From: Robertmurraya massiliosenegalensis JC6
Lineage (GTDB): Bacteria > Bacillota > Bacilli > Bacillales > Cytobacillaceae
Assembly: GCF_000311725.1 (NCBI RefSeq)
Contig: NZ_HE978513.1
Span: 222,252 to 286,251 of the forward strand
Reading direction: 5' to 3'
DNA: 64,000 nucleotides
Shown here: positions 8,919-18,589 of the stretch, in pieces
Numbering within the stretch: position 1 is the first letter of the stretch
Layout of the letters: each line of letters begins with the position of its first letter
Notes under the pieces: generated by a model
The model's input: only the letters and a program-made list of their open reading frames with translations
What the model was told of the DNA's origin: nothing
Databases searched by the model: none
Program-made: the position numbers and the translations under genes

Positions 8919-10379
8919 TTATCGATCCGGATCTTTTGGATGTAGAACACTTGGTCTTCGACTTTTAAGTGGAATCGGTGCGCGAAACAGGACATCCACA
9001 AATGCTCGAAAATGAAATGGGATAAACGGCCATAAATAAGGGATTCCGAATGACTTCATTCGTGCTAGCATAATAACAATGAGTACAGAAGCGATTAATA
9101 GGCCATATGCATGAAAAGCTGCAGTAGCTAATAATAGAAAGATCCGCACGAGGCGATTCGCTAAACTCATTTCATAGCTTGGGGTTGCAAAAGTTCCTAA
9201 GGCAGCAATGGAAAGATACAAAATGACCTCATTCGTTAGCAAACCTACTTCCACGGCTACTTGTCCAATCATTAATGCTGCGACAAGCCCCAATGCTGTT
9301 GCTAGTGCTGAGGGCGTATGAATCGCCGCCATCCTAAGCATGTCAATCCCAAGCTCAACAAAGATAAATTGTAGAATGAGCGGGATTCTACCATTATCGT
9401 TAGGCCCAATATAGGAAAGGGCATCTGGTAGAAGACTCGGATCGATCGCAAATAAATACCATAGCGGCAGTAGAAAAATAGATGCCCAAACGGCAAGAAA
9501 GCGCACAAATCTCAAATACGAACCGATGATTGGTTTATTTCTGTACTCCTCAGCATGCTGCATATGGTGCCAATATGTAACAGGTGTAATCATCACACTC
9601 GGAGAACCGTCCACCATAATGCATACATGACCTTCATAAAGATGACTTGCTGCTGTATCTGGTCTTTCTGTATAACGAAGGACAGGAAATGGATTCCAAT
9701 GGCGTCCTGAGATGTATTCTTCGATTGTCTTCTCAGCCATTGGCACTCCGTCCGTATCAATTTTGGCAAGGGAATCCTTAATTTCTTTCACCATATTGGG
9801 CTCGGCAATATCTTCAATATAGCTAACCACAATGTCTGTCTTTGAACGCCTTCCGATTTGCATATATTCCATTCTTAAAGTACGATCTCTTACTCTTCTC
9901 CTTGTTAGGGCTGTGTTAAAGACGAGCGTCTCCACATAACCATCCCTTGAGCCTCGTACAACTCTTTCAATATCCGGTTCGTCTGGGCCTCTTGCAGGAT
10001 AAGTACGAGCATCAATCAGAATAACTTGAGCAATTCCATCTACAACTAATGCCGTTGGTCCTGCTAGCACCATATCGACAACTTTGTCTAGATCATCCGT
10101 TGTTTCTACTTCAACATAAGGAATATACGTTTTCAGAAGCTTATGTAAAGCATTTGGTTCGAGATCTTCCTTTGATACCTTGACAAGTACCTTCATGAGT
10201 AAATGTAAAATATCATCTTTTACAAATCCATCGATAAAATAAAAGGCCATCTTTCTTTCCGCATATTCAACATCCAGCTGTAGAACATCAAAACTCTTCT
10301 CAACACCAAGTTGTTCTTTTAAAAATTTGGTGTTCTCTTCAAGGCTAGCCTGAACTGGCCTCTTCGTATTTTCCTCCAT
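8919..10379 (-). CDS. GerA-family spore germination protein, SpoVAF-like
   Basis: A 486-residue membrane protein of the GerA A-subunit family. The first 290 residues form the soluble N-terminal domain, with the conserved RGSRDGYVETL near the middle and SPSVMITP near its end. Several membrane helices follow (about 290-450), and the C-terminus is a basic tail ending in RPSVLHPKDPDR. No B or C subunit gene is adjacent, which is the situation known for SpoVAF-type proteins that work with the SpoVA/2Duf channel in the spore inner membrane rather than with a nutrient receptor. The start ATG at 10379 follows a TTTGAGGTG site. Expression in the forespore is likely but no sigma-G box is convincing. 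Confidence 0.8.
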   Translation of the reverse strand: MEENTKRPVQASLEENTKFLKEQLGVEKSFDVLQLDVEYAERKMAFYFIDGFVKDDILHLLMKVLVKVSKEDLEPNALHKLLKTYIPYVEVETTDDLDKVVDMVLAGPTALVVDGIAQVILIDARTYPARGPDEPDIERVVRGSRDGYVETLVFNTALTRRRVRDRTLRMEYMQIGRRSKTDIVVSYIEDIAEPNMVKEIKDSLAKIDTDGVPMAEKTIEEYISGRHWNPFPVLRYTERPDTAASHLYEGHVCIMVDGSPSVMITPVTYWHHMQHAEEYRNKPIIGSYLRFVRFLAVWASIFLLPLWYLFAIDPSLLPDALSYIGPNDNGRIPLILQFIFVELGIDMLRMAAIHTPSALATALGLVAALMIGQVAVEVGLLTNEVILYLSIAALGTFATPSYEMSLANRLVRIFLLLATAAFHAYGLLIASVLIVIMLARMKSFGIPYLWPFIPFHFRAFVDVLFRAPIPLKSRRPSVLHPKDPDR

Positions 10380-10479
10380 AGTTCACCTCAAATCCTTTTC
10401 CAACGATGTCTTCATCATCTTAGACATTCAAACAGGAAAAAATACCCTCTCATTTTAGGTGAAAATGCGATGTTTCTAT

Positions 10480-10518
10480 AAAAAAAGCTTCTCTCGTCAA
10501 TGATAGACGAAGGAAGCT
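10480..10518 (-). terminator. Terminator of gluP
   Basis: AGCTTC pairs with GAAGCT and TCGTC with GACGA around a two-base bulge. Six U follow on the minus strand. It lies 56 bases after the gluP stop. Confidence 0.8.
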
Positions 10519-10573
10519 CAGTACGATTTTCTAACGATTATGTTTGTAGAAGTGGGTCTAATGTAAAGCTCTC

Positions 10574-12118
10574 CTAATTAAATTGGTTCAGTAATCGGAG
10601 ATAGTCTTGATTTGGGCTGATTTCTACCGCTTTTTCAGCATGTAACTTTGCCTTTTCAAATTCTTGTTCCTGAAGATAGACGAGAGCAAGATTGTAATGT
10701 GCTTCATGAAAATTTGGTTCTAGTTCAATTGCCTTTAATAACGAACGCTCTGCTTCATCTATTTTTTCCAATTTTATCTCTGTGAAGGATAGAAGAAAAT
10801 AGAACTGCGAAGAAGGACTCTCACTGTATGATAAATCATGTAATAGCTGGTACGCTTGTTCATATTTTTCTTTTTCCAAATATTCTTGAGCAAGCACTAA
10901 GGTAGAGTTTTCATCTACAACCTGCTCTGGGTGTGTAAAACCATATCTCACCATACCACCAGCTATGGCTAGCGTTAGAGCTAAAAAGACCATTTGTATG
11001 ACTAGTTTTCGCTTTTTGGGGAAGTGGACGATCCCTGACGCCAAAAAGCCACCAATAAGTCCGCCAATATGACCTGCGTTATCAATCCCTGGCACTGTAA
11101 AACCGAAAGATAAATTAATCGCTAAGACGACAAAAATATTTAACCCCATTGTTCGAAGGAATAATTTCGGATTAAGAGCACCGAAATAAAGCAATGCCCC
11201 AAAGCAACCAAAAATAGCCCCGCTTGCACCAGCTGAGAGATTGGGACTGAAGATAAAGCTCGCAACAGTACCTGCAAATCCAGCAACGATGTATATGAAC
11301 AAAAACCGCAGCCGACCAAAAATTCTTTCAACCGTTGTCCCTAAATAAAATAAGGCGAGCGTATTCATCGCTAAATGAAGAAAGCCTATATGTAAAACCA
11401 TTGGGGTGAGGAAACGCCACCACTCCCCTTCTAAAATAAGGGGATTAAATTTAGCGCCAAATTGAATTAATGTACTTGTATCCGTACTGCCACCGAATAA
11501 TTCAAGTATTAAAAACATCAGCACTTGGATGGCAATGAACATATACGTAAATAAAGGTTTCCCCTGTTCAAAGACTGCCTTATCCTGTTTTTCTCGTTGA
11601 ACGGCGAGGTTCAATGTATCTCTTTTCAGTTCTTCAATCATTTCCTCGTTATCACCGTCAAGCTCAGAAAAATCCCAATTCGTATCAACTAGTCCTGCCA
11701 ATCGCCCGGATTCCTCCCTATAGTTCAATCGTGAAATAAGAAAAGAATGGACGTTTGTTTTGCTTTCTTTCGGATGAGCAAAGGGTTTGTTAATCCGAAA
11801 TTGGTAATCATCAACAGGTAAATAGGTGGATAAATATATATTGACAACTTGTAGTTCGCCCCTTGTTATTTGCTTGCGAATGCGCTCTCCATTTAAAGCC
11901 GTGCGTTCGATATCTTGTTGTAACCAATTACTCCAATCAATATCATATTTAAGGATACGAACTAGTTGAGCCTTTTTGTTTTCTCTTTTCTCCAACCATA
12001 GTTCATTTTGTTCTTGTGATAATTTTACGATTCTGTAATCTTGCTCTGCAATTAAAAAATAAGCCATTTTCCAAAATAGGTAGCTCTCCAGGTTATTCAA
12101 AATTCCCCCTACTTTCAC
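10574..12118 (-). CDS. gluP: Rhomboid intramembrane serine protease with TPRs
   Basis: A 514-residue YqgP/GluP-type rhomboid. An N-terminal soluble domain of about 180 residues precedes at least six membrane helices between 190 and 395. The catalytic dyad is S299 (GASG) and H350 (NAGHIGG). The C-terminal part from about residue 405 contains TPR-type helical repeats (HYNLALVYLQ and similar). B. subtilis YqgP cleaves membrane proteins such as the magnesium transporter MgtE together with FtsH and affects glucose uptake and cell division. Length and domain order agree with it. It has its own terminator. Confidence 0.9.
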   Translation of the reverse strand: MKVGGILNNLESYLFWKMAYFLIAEQDYRIVKLSQEQNELWLEKRENKKAQLVRILKYDIDWSNWLQQDIERTALNGERIRKQITRGELQVVNIYLSTYLPVDDYQFRINKPFAHPKESKTNVHSFLISRLNYREESGRLAGLVDTNWDFSELDGDNEEMIEELKRDTLNLAVQREKQDKAVFEQGKPLFTYMFIAIQVLMFLILELFGGSTDTSTLIQFGAKFNPLILEGEWWRFLTPMVLHIGFLHLAMNTLALFYLGTTVERIFGRLRFLFIYIVAGFAGTVASFIFSPNLSAGASGAIFGCFGALLYFGALNPKLFLRTMGLNIFVVLAINLSFGFTVPGIDNAGHIGGLIGGFLASGIVHFPKKRKLVIQMVFLALTLAIAGGMVRYGFTHPEQVVDENSTLVLAQEYLEKEKYEQAYQLLHDLSYSESPSSQFYFLLSFTEIKLEKIDEAERSLLKAIELEPNFHEAHYNLALVYLQEQEFEKAKLHAEKAVEISPNQDYLRLLNQFN

Positions 12119-12255
12119 AACGTCAATCTACTTGTTTTTGGTAAATTTTATTCAATCATTTTAATAACTACATTATAAACAATTTTTACGTAATTTTATA
12201 AGGAAAGCCCCTTTTTATGAGGAGAAAATGCTTTTGTAAAAAAATTAGACATACG

Positions 12256-12291
12256 AAAAAGTGACTCAGCTTAAATCCGAGTCACTTTTTT
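12256..12291 (-). terminator. Terminator of the ldh-yqgO unit
   Basis: AAAAAGTGACTC pairs with GAGTCACTTTTT across an 11-nt loop. Runs of A and T flank both sides, so it works for the minus strand (five bases after the yqgO stop) and could also stop plus-strand transcription. Confidence 0.85.
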
Positions 12292-12295
12292 CACT

Positions 12296-12499
12296 CTAGC
12301 TTTGATATTGGTTTCTTGTCCCACCTGAAAAGATGCTGCTAAACATTTGATTACGTACCATCGGTAAACGCATAAAGGACGAGACTAAAAATCTGCGGAT
12401 AAATCTGTTTCCTATTAAAACATTAATAACACGAAAGCGATTCTGAAGAACCCAGTAGCCTCCAATTCCAATGAGAAGTAACGATATTAAACGACCCAT
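12296..12499 (-). CDS. yqgO: YqgO-like small membrane protein
   Basis: A 67-residue protein starting MGRLISLLLIG with one N-terminal hydrophobic helix. A basic, arginine-rich segment (RFIRRFLVSSF) and a serine/glycine-rich tail follow. Its position just upstream of gluP and its size match B. subtilis YqgO, whose function is unknown. I chose ATG 12497-12499 because GGAGG lies eight bases before it; the ATG two codons earlier overlaps that site. It is 71 bp downstream of ldh and may be cotranscribed with it. Confidence 0.65.
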   Translation of the reverse strand: MGRLISLLLIGIGGYWVLQNRFRVINVLIGNRFIRRFLVSSFMRLPMVRNQMFSSIFSGGTRNQYQS

Positions 12500-12569
12500 T
12501 TTCATCCCTCCTATAGAAATAGTTTGAGATGTTTTCAGTGCTTTTATCCGAAATAAATAGAATTATTTT

Positions 12570-13538
<969 letters not shown>

Positions 13539-14324
13539 TTATGTAATCGAAAGATAAACAACACTCCCTATAAGCGCTGCTATCAAACTTGATAATAAAT
13601 TTACGATATCATTGTTAAGGAAAGAGAAGCCTCTAATCTTTTCAGTATTTTGACCACAATGATGCATCTTCTCTGTTTCCAGTAAGCAACGATTACATCG
13701 ATAGGTGGCTTGATAAAAAGCCCCTAGCCCTGTGTCGATTAGATTTCCAAGAAAACCAAAGAGAAAGACAAAGATCACCAACTCCATCGCAGCATCAAAC
13801 AAAATGAACAAGGCTACTGCAATTAGCGCCGCTCCTCCCACCCCTGCTGCTGTACCGAGCATACTGATTGCACCGGAAGTACCCTTCGGAACCCTTTTAA
13901 AGGTTCGGATACTAATTGGTGGTTTCTTGCTAAGTGTCCCGATTTCAGATGCCCACGTATCCGAATTGGAGCTAGCAATTAAGATACAAAAAGCCACCAT
14001 AAAAACCGGTTCGTCTGTTAAATAATAAAGAAAACTAGCTACTGCCGCTACTCCACCATTTGCGACGACTTGAAGCCAATCTCTTCTGGAGCCCTTTTCT
14101 AATCTTTCCTCCACCTGTTCTTTTTGACTCTTTTTATACTTAGACCAATAACTGGAGCTCGTAAAAAATAGCCCTAAAAGAATGAGACCTTCTAAATGTA
14201 ATCCTAACACCGTTAGTATACCAACAATCGCTGCCGCAATACTCCCCGAAAGGGTCAAAAAACGAAATCGAAAGCCTAAGTAAACACAAATAATTAATAT
14301 AATCAGATAAAAGAAGCTATCCAT
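13539..14324 (-). CDS. DUF92 integral membrane protein
   Basis: A 261-residue protein of the DUF92/TIGR00297 family with about six membrane helices. The conserved core SNSDTWASEIG and RTFKRVPKGTSGAIS lies between residues 100 and 150. The plant relative VTE6 is a phytyl-phosphate kinase and other relatives are polyprenyl-phosphate kinases, so an isoprenoid phosphate substrate is possible but unproven here. It overlaps the 3' end of yqgN by 8 bases, implying translational coupling. It is followed at 21 bp by ldh. The polar loop after residue 210 contains a CNRCLLETEKMHHC segment with a potential metal-binding set of cysteines and histidines. Confidence 0.75.
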   Translation of the reverse strand: MDSFFYLIILIICVYLGFRFRFLTLSGSIAAAIVGILTVLGLHLEGLILLGLFFTSSSYWSKYKKSQKEQVEERLEKGSRRDWLQVVANGGVAAVASFLYYLTDEPVFMVAFCILIASSNSDTWASEIGTLSKKPPISIRTFKRVPKGTSGAISMLGTAAGVGGAALIAVALFILFDAAMELVIFVFLFGFLGNLIDTGLGAFYQATYRCNRCLLETEKMHHCGQNTEKIRGFSFLNNDIVNLLSSLIAALIGSVVYLSIT

Positions 14325-14886
14325 TGATCTCGATAATCTCCTCTGCCATCACAATTTTGTCGACTGGAATATCATGACTTTCGATCGGGAGAACCTTAAG
14401 CAATTGCGAAGGAAATGCTAATGCCAACTTTTCCCCTTTGTAATCTTCTAAATAACGGTCATAATATCCACCACCAAAGCCAAGACGATACCCTTCTTTC
14501 GTAAATGCTAATCCAGGGACAATTAATAAATCGATCTGTTCTTTTTCAACTTCTATTGTTTTCTCGATAATTGGTTCAGATAGACCAAAATACACCGTTT
14601 CTAACTGAGCGAAATCTGTCAATGTACGAAAATGCATCGTTCTTTCTTTTGGGTCGCATTTCGCTACAACAACTTGTTTATCGCTCTCCCAAGCTTTTCT
14701 GATCATTTCATATGTATCCACTTCAGGAACTCTAGAAACCGTAATGCCCACTGTTTTCGCCTCTATCCAGGCCGAATCAGAAAACAAATTTTGCGCAATT
14801 TTGTATGAAAGCTGTTCATACTCATACTTTGTCATTTTTTTCAATTTCTCTTGCAACGACTTTCGTAACTCTTTTTTCTCCCTCAT
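14317..14886 (-). CDS. yqgN: 5-formyltetrahydrofolate cyclo-ligase
   Basis: A 189-residue cytoplasmic enzyme converting 5-formyl-THF plus ATP to 5,10-methenyl-THF, in folate salvage. The N-terminal basic helix begins REKKELRKSL, and the family signature LGFGGGYYDRYL lies near residues 134-145. The length is typical. It follows rpmG on the same strand and overlaps the DUF92 gene, so the order rpmG-yqgN matches B. subtilis. The rpmG terminator lies about 25 bp upstream of its start. Confidence 0.9.
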   Translation of the reverse strand: MREKKELRKSLQEKLKKMTKYEYEQLSYKIAQNLFSDSAWIEAKTVGITVSRVPEVDTYEMIRKAWESDKQVVVAKCDPKERTMHFRTLTDFAQLETVYFGLSEPIIEKTIEVEKEQIDLLIVPGLAFTKEGYRLGFGGGYYDRYLEDYKGEKLALAFPSQLLKVLPIESHDIPVDKIVMAEEIIEING

Positions 14887-14907
14887 AATTGCACTCCCAA
14901 CGTATAA

Positions 14908-14940
14908 TAAAAAAACAGTAGGAAATAGATTCCCACTGTT
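14908..14940 (-). terminator. Terminator directly after rpmG
   Basis: On the minus strand AACAGTGGGAA and TTCCTACTGTT pair with one G-U, and seven U follow. The hairpin begins at the base after the rpmG stop codon. Confidence 0.75.
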
Positions 14941-15105
<165 letters not shown>

Positions 15106-15188
15106 CTACTGCTAACTATTGTTTCACATACGACTTTTCTATAATATCACTTTTTCCGAGGAAATGCTAGTGCGTTTTTACTTCTCTT

Positions 15189-15812
15189 TCACATTAACTG
15201 CAAAGCTCTTTTCATCGCTTGATTTAAATGTAATGCTTCTCTTTTATTTTCACCGTTCACTAACCATGATGTCGCCTTACAAGTATCATGTGCCTCTACA
15301 TTTCCTTCAAGTGAAAAAATACTCACCATCATCCCCTTTGCCATTGGCTGATATTGTAGGATTCCATTTTCTAACGACTGCCAAATATTTTCTGTATTCC
15401 CCTTCCATAGAGGTTGAACGGTCATTTGGTCCATCATCTTCCCTTGGCAATACCCATTCACTAAATAGACCGATGGATTCATAATATGAAAAATCGATTT
15501 TTCCACTGGTGAAACAAAGGTAAGTATTTCTCTCGTTACCTCCGCATAGTGATGCATAAAAAATACTTTAATATTCCTTTTATAATCCCCATGATTTTTT
15601 ATGAACACCTCATGGATTTTCGTTTTTGAATGAATGGATCGTTCTTTTACATAAACAAATATATTTTCTTCTGAAATAAATTTCTCTCGACTATCACGCA
15701 TCCAATAGATTTTTCCATTGATCCAAATACCTGGTGTTGCGATTAAACCATTTTTCACAACATTTTCACGTTCTGTACGGGTTATATTACTAAGAGTGAT
15801 ATTTGCTTCCAT
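15189..15812 (-). CDS. Unrecognised protein, 207 residues
   Basis: I do not recognise this protein. It has no signal peptide, no membrane helix and no motif I know. It starts MEANITLSNITRT, is rich in aromatic residues, histidine and methionine (VFFMHHYAEV, KGMMVSIFSLEG), and ends in a basic helix RALQLM. The beta-strand-like alternation through the middle suggests a compact globular fold. An AGAAGGGGAAG ribosome binding site precedes the ATG, and codon use looks like the neighbours. It lies upstream of rpmG and is divergent from the 16121 gene. No B. subtilis yqg counterpart comes to mind, so it may be an addition to this locus. Confidence 0.6.
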   Translation of the reverse strand: MEANITLSNITRTERENVVKNGLIATPGIWINGKIYWMRDSREKFISEENIFVYVKERSIHSKTKIHEVFIKNHGDYKRNIKVFFMHHYAEVTREILTFVSPVEKSIFHIMNPSVYLVNGYCQGKMMDQMTVQPLWKGNTENIWQSLENGILQYQPMAKGMMVSIFSLEGNVEAHDTCKATSWLVNGENKREALHLNQAMKRALQLM

Positions 15813-16050
15813 TTCTTCCCCTTCTCATCAAAAAATTTTTGTATTGCCTTTCACCTATATGTGGCTCTTCTTTATTAACTGATTTGTCTTACTATTTATG
15901 TTAGCACTGATATCAGAAGGCCACAATAAACGCATTTTGTCGTATTTTGTTTTCATTTAGAAGATGACAGCGACTCGATTCCATTCTACAAACTTCTTGC
16001 AAATAACCAATATTCTACAACGTTCGTGATTTCAATCGAAAAACGTCGAC

Positions 16051-16056
16051 TATAAT
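16051..16056 (+). promoter_or_regulatory. Candidate -10 box for the 16121 operon
   Basis: A perfect TATAAT lies 65 bases before the ATG at 16121, but no good -35 is present (GATTTC at 17 bp), so the promoter may need an activator. A GACTAGTC palindrome follows at 16076-16083. The rest of the 308-bp gap 15813-16120 shows no gene. Confidence 0.35.
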
Positions 16057-16120
16057 GGTAAAATGTTCTTCAGACGACTAGTCATCAACATCAAATTACG
16101 ATCTATAGAGGTGAGAAATT

Positions 16121-16495
16121 ATGGAATATATCGTCCCCATCTTGCTTGGAGTTTCTATTTTGCTTTTTATCATTTCGTTTTTTATAAAAGATCCATATAA
16201 AGATTTAAAAAATGAACTTGATCAATTTTCCATGCAGCAAATACAAGAAATATACCAGTTGAAAAGAAAAATCAAAATTTTAGAGGAAGAACTATTAATC
16301 GATGATCGTGAGTTTCAAGCATCTTCCACTCCACAGCAGGCTCAAAAAAAAGAGATTCACGCCATTATTAAAAACCAAGTTTGGACACTAGCTCAACAAG
16401 GGGTATCGATCGACCAAATTGCGGTACAGTCATCATTATCCATCGATGATGTTCAAACGATCATTCGTGAATTTTCAGGTAGGGATGACATATGA
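16121..16495 (+). CDS. Membrane-anchored coiled-coil protein, unknown
   Basis: A 124-residue protein with one N-terminal membrane helix (about 4-22). A charged coiled-coil stretch with heptad spacing (residues 28-62, MQQIQEIYQLKRKIKILEEE) comes next. The C-terminal segment 80-120 resembles a helix-turn-helix (LAQQGVSIDQIA then LSIDDVQTII). The layout recalls SwrB/DUF6115-like proteins, but I cannot assign it. It begins an operon of two: its TGA overlaps the ATG of the next gene by four bases. A GAGGTGAG ribosome binding site precedes the ATG. Confidence 0.65.
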   Translation: MEYIVPILLGVSILLFIISFFIKDPYKDLKNELDQFSMQQIQEIYQLKRKIKILEEELLIDDREFQASSTPQQAQKKEIHAIIKNQVWTLAQQGVSIDQIAVQSSLSIDDVQTIIREFSGRDDI

Positions 16496-16968
16496 CTAAG
16501 AATACAATACGGGCATTTGCACTAGGAATCATTTTGGCAGTTGCACTACTCCAATTCACAGTACTAAAACAGGAATCAGATATTTCTCTTCATGACGCCA
16601 AAGAAAAATTGACAGAAGAAGGTTTCGTTATTCTTACAAACGAGGAATTTACCAACTTAGAAGCAGTTGCTGAAGAAAAAGAACTTGTTGAGGAAGAAAA
16701 AACAAAACCGAATGTTAATGAGGAAGAAAAGCTAGAGGAGTCTCCCACAGAAGAAACAGCGGCGTTTACATTAGTTATTGAAGAAAATATGAGCACAAAA
16801 AAAATCGCAAACATTTTAGCAGGAGAAAAAATCATTGATGATGCGACAGAATTCGAACAATTTTTGATCGACCATGATTATCATACTAAAGTACAAATTG
16901 GAAACTTTGAACTTAATAGTGACATGGATTACGAAGAAATCAGCAAAATAATCACAAAAAACAAGTAA
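16492..16968 (+). CDS. Membrane protein with MltG N-domain-like segment
   Basis: A 158-residue single-pass protein. It has an N-terminal membrane helix (about 7-24) and a very acidic glutamate-rich linker (about 55-88). The C-terminal domain includes MSTKKIANILAGEKII and ends with QIGNFELNSDMDYEEI. That domain looks like the LysM-like N-terminal part of MltG/YceG, where the phrase G.F.L...M...EI is conserved; the catalytic transglycosylase domain with its glutamate is absent. It may bind glycan outside the membrane without cutting it. It is coupled to the upstream gene by an ATGA overlap and followed by a strong hairpin. The fold comparison is inference from pattern only. Confidence 0.65.
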   Translation: MTKNTIRAFALGIILAVALLQFTVLKQESDISLHDAKEKLTEEGFVILTNEEFTNLEAVAEEKELVEEEKTKPNVNEEEKLEESPTEETAAFTLVIEENMSTKKIANILAGEKIIDDATEFEQFLIDHDYHTKVQIGNFELNSDMDYEEISKIITKNK

Positions 16969-17008
16969 AAAGTTTCGGCCATACAAAAACACGAAACTGA
17001 CCAAGAAG

Positions 17009-17047
17009 AAAGAGGGTGTTCTAAAAAACGATTAGAACACCCTCTTT
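17009..17047. terminator. Convergent terminator before phoU
   Basis: A 14-bp perfect stem (AAAGAGGGTGTTCT with its complement) and an 11-nt loop lie between the converging 16492 gene and phoU. U-tracts are short on both sides. A second small inverted repeat, GTTTCG with CGAAAC, lies at 16972-16997. Confidence 0.7.
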
Positions 17048-17053
17048 GTTATT

Positions 17054-17713
17054 TCATGCATTCAAATCATAATGTCTACCTTTTACAAGGTAAAAGATAC
17101 TTTCTGCAATATTTGTCACGTGATCAGCGGAACGCTCTAAATATCGACAAATAAAGGATAATTGTGTCATTTGCGGAATGTTCTCCGGATAAGAATGATT
17201 AAGTTCCAGAAGTTCACGAATGGTTGAACCATATAATTCATCCACCTCATCATCCATATCTGCTACTTTTTTAGCTTTAACCACGTCTTCTTCTCCAAAA
17301 GCTTGCAGTGAAAGCTCGAGCATTTCCGTCGTAATATTGTACATTTTCTTTACTTGTTGGAGAGACTGCACATGTTCTTCATTCCCAATACGAATTGTTG
17401 ATTTTGCTATATTAACGGCAAAATCAGCAATCCTTTCAATATCCGTTGCAATTTTAATCGCAACAATGATACGACGTAAATCAATCGCAACAGGCGCCTG
17501 CTTGGCAATTAAGAGAATGGCGAAATCATTGATTTCCTCGTATAAAGCATCCGCTTCTGAATCATCATCAATGACTTTTAACGCCATTTCAATATTACAT
17601 GTTTCTAATGCCTCAATTGACTTTTTTAAGGCCACACTTGCTAATTCTCCAAGCTCTAAAAGCTTTGCTTGCAAATCATTCAAATCGAGTTGAAATTGTT
17701 CTCTTACAACCAT
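17054..17713 (-). CDS. phoU: Phosphate signalling protein PhoU
   Basis: A 219-residue all-helical protein of two tandem PhoU three-helix repeats. Each carries the metal-cluster pattern, ALYEEINDFAI in the first and DDEVDELYGSTIRELL in the second. In phosphate-replete cells PhoU family proteins link the Pst transporter to the phosphate-sensing kinase and dampen uptake. It is the last gene of the pst operon, 24 bases after pstB. The length is normal for the family. Confidence 0.92.
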   Translation of the reverse strand: MVVREQFQLDLNDLQAKLLELGELASVALKKSIEALETCNIEMALKVIDDDSEADALYEEINDFAILLIAKQAPVAIDLRRIIVAIKIATDIERIADFAVNIAKSTIRIGNEEHVQSLQQVKKMYNITTEMLELSLQAFGEEDVVKAKKVADMDDEVDELYGSTIRELLELNHSYPENIPQMTQLSFICRYLERSADHVTNIAESIFYLVKGRHYDLNA

Positions 17714-17737
17714 GTCATTCTACATCCTCTCCAATAA

Positions 17738-18589
17738 TTATCCAAAACGACCTGTAATATAATCTTCTGTTCGCTTATCAGAAGGATTAGAGAAAATTTT
17801 ATTTGTGCCATCAAATTCAATAACTTCACCATTTAAAAAGAAAGCTGTTTTATCAGAAATACGAGCTGCCTGTTGCATATTATGCGTGACAATGATAATA
17901 CTGAAATCCTTTTTCAACTCTTGCACAAGTTCTTCAATTTTTAATGTAGAGATTGGATCAAGTGCTGAAGTCGGCTCATCCATTAAAATAACGTCTGGCT
18001 CAATCGCTAAACAACGAGCAATACAAATACGTTGCTGTTGCCCACCAGATAATCCGTACGCGTTCTCATGTAGTCTGTCTTTGACCTCATCCCAAATGGC
18101 CGCACCGCGCAAGCTTTTTTCTACAATCTCATCTAGCACCTTTTTATTACGAATCCCGTGAATTTTTGGTCCATAAGCAATATTTTCATAAATTGATTTT
18201 GGAAATGGATTTGGCTTTTGAAATACCATTCCAACACGAGTCCGTAAATCTTCAACCTTATAAGATTTATCTAAAATGCTTTTTTCACGGTACAAAATAT
18301 CTCCTGAAATTTTCACGACAGGGATTAATTCAACCATACGATTCAATGTTTTAATAAAAGTGGATTTTCCACAACCAGACGGTCCAATAATAGCCGTCAC
18401 TTCATTTTCCACAATATCCAGATTAATACTTTTTAACGCATGATCCTCACCGTACCAAAGGTTAAGATCCTTTGTTTGAAAAGCAATTTTTTTATCCACT
18501 TGAACAGGCTCGGAGTTTCCAATGTTCGCTGCACTCACAAAGCTTTTCTTCGATTTTGTCATCACTGCCATACTTTTCATTCCCTTCAT
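17738..18589 (-). CDS. pstB: Phosphate ABC transporter ATPase PstB
   Basis: A 283-residue ATP-binding subunit of the high-affinity phosphate importer. Walker A is GPSGCGKST, the ABC signature LSGGQQQR, Walker [10 protein letters not shown], and the switch histidine sits in IIVTHNM. The first ATG overlaps the pstA stop as TGATG. An in-frame ATG ten nucleotides past an AAGGG motif (residue 7, MAVMTK) is an equally good start, giving 277 residues. Family members vary in this N-terminal extension. Confidence 0.95.
   Translation of the reverse strand: MKGMKSMAVMTKSKKSFVSAANIGNSEPVQVDKKIAFQTKDLNLWYGEDHALKSINLDIVENEVTAIIGPSGCGKSTFIKTLNRMVELIPVVKISGDILYREKSILDKSYKVEDLRTRVGMVFQKPNPFPKSIYENIAYGPKIHGIRNKKVLDEIVEKSLRGAAIWDEVKDRLHENAYGLSGGQQQRICIARCLAIEPDVILMDEPTSALDPISTLKIEELVQELKKDFSIIIVTHNMQQAARISDKTAFFLNGEVIEFDGTNKIFSNPSDKRTEDYITGRFG

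Noticed and set aside
10381-10470. Sporulation (sigma-G or sigma-F) promoter before the GerA-family gene
   Set aside because: TGAATG and CATCGTTG-like stretches are present, but spacing and match are too poor to support a call.
17220-17693. Plus-strand frame of 157 codons
   Set aside because: It is the mirror of phoU: serine- and isoleucine-rich low-complexity composition, typical of antisense reading.
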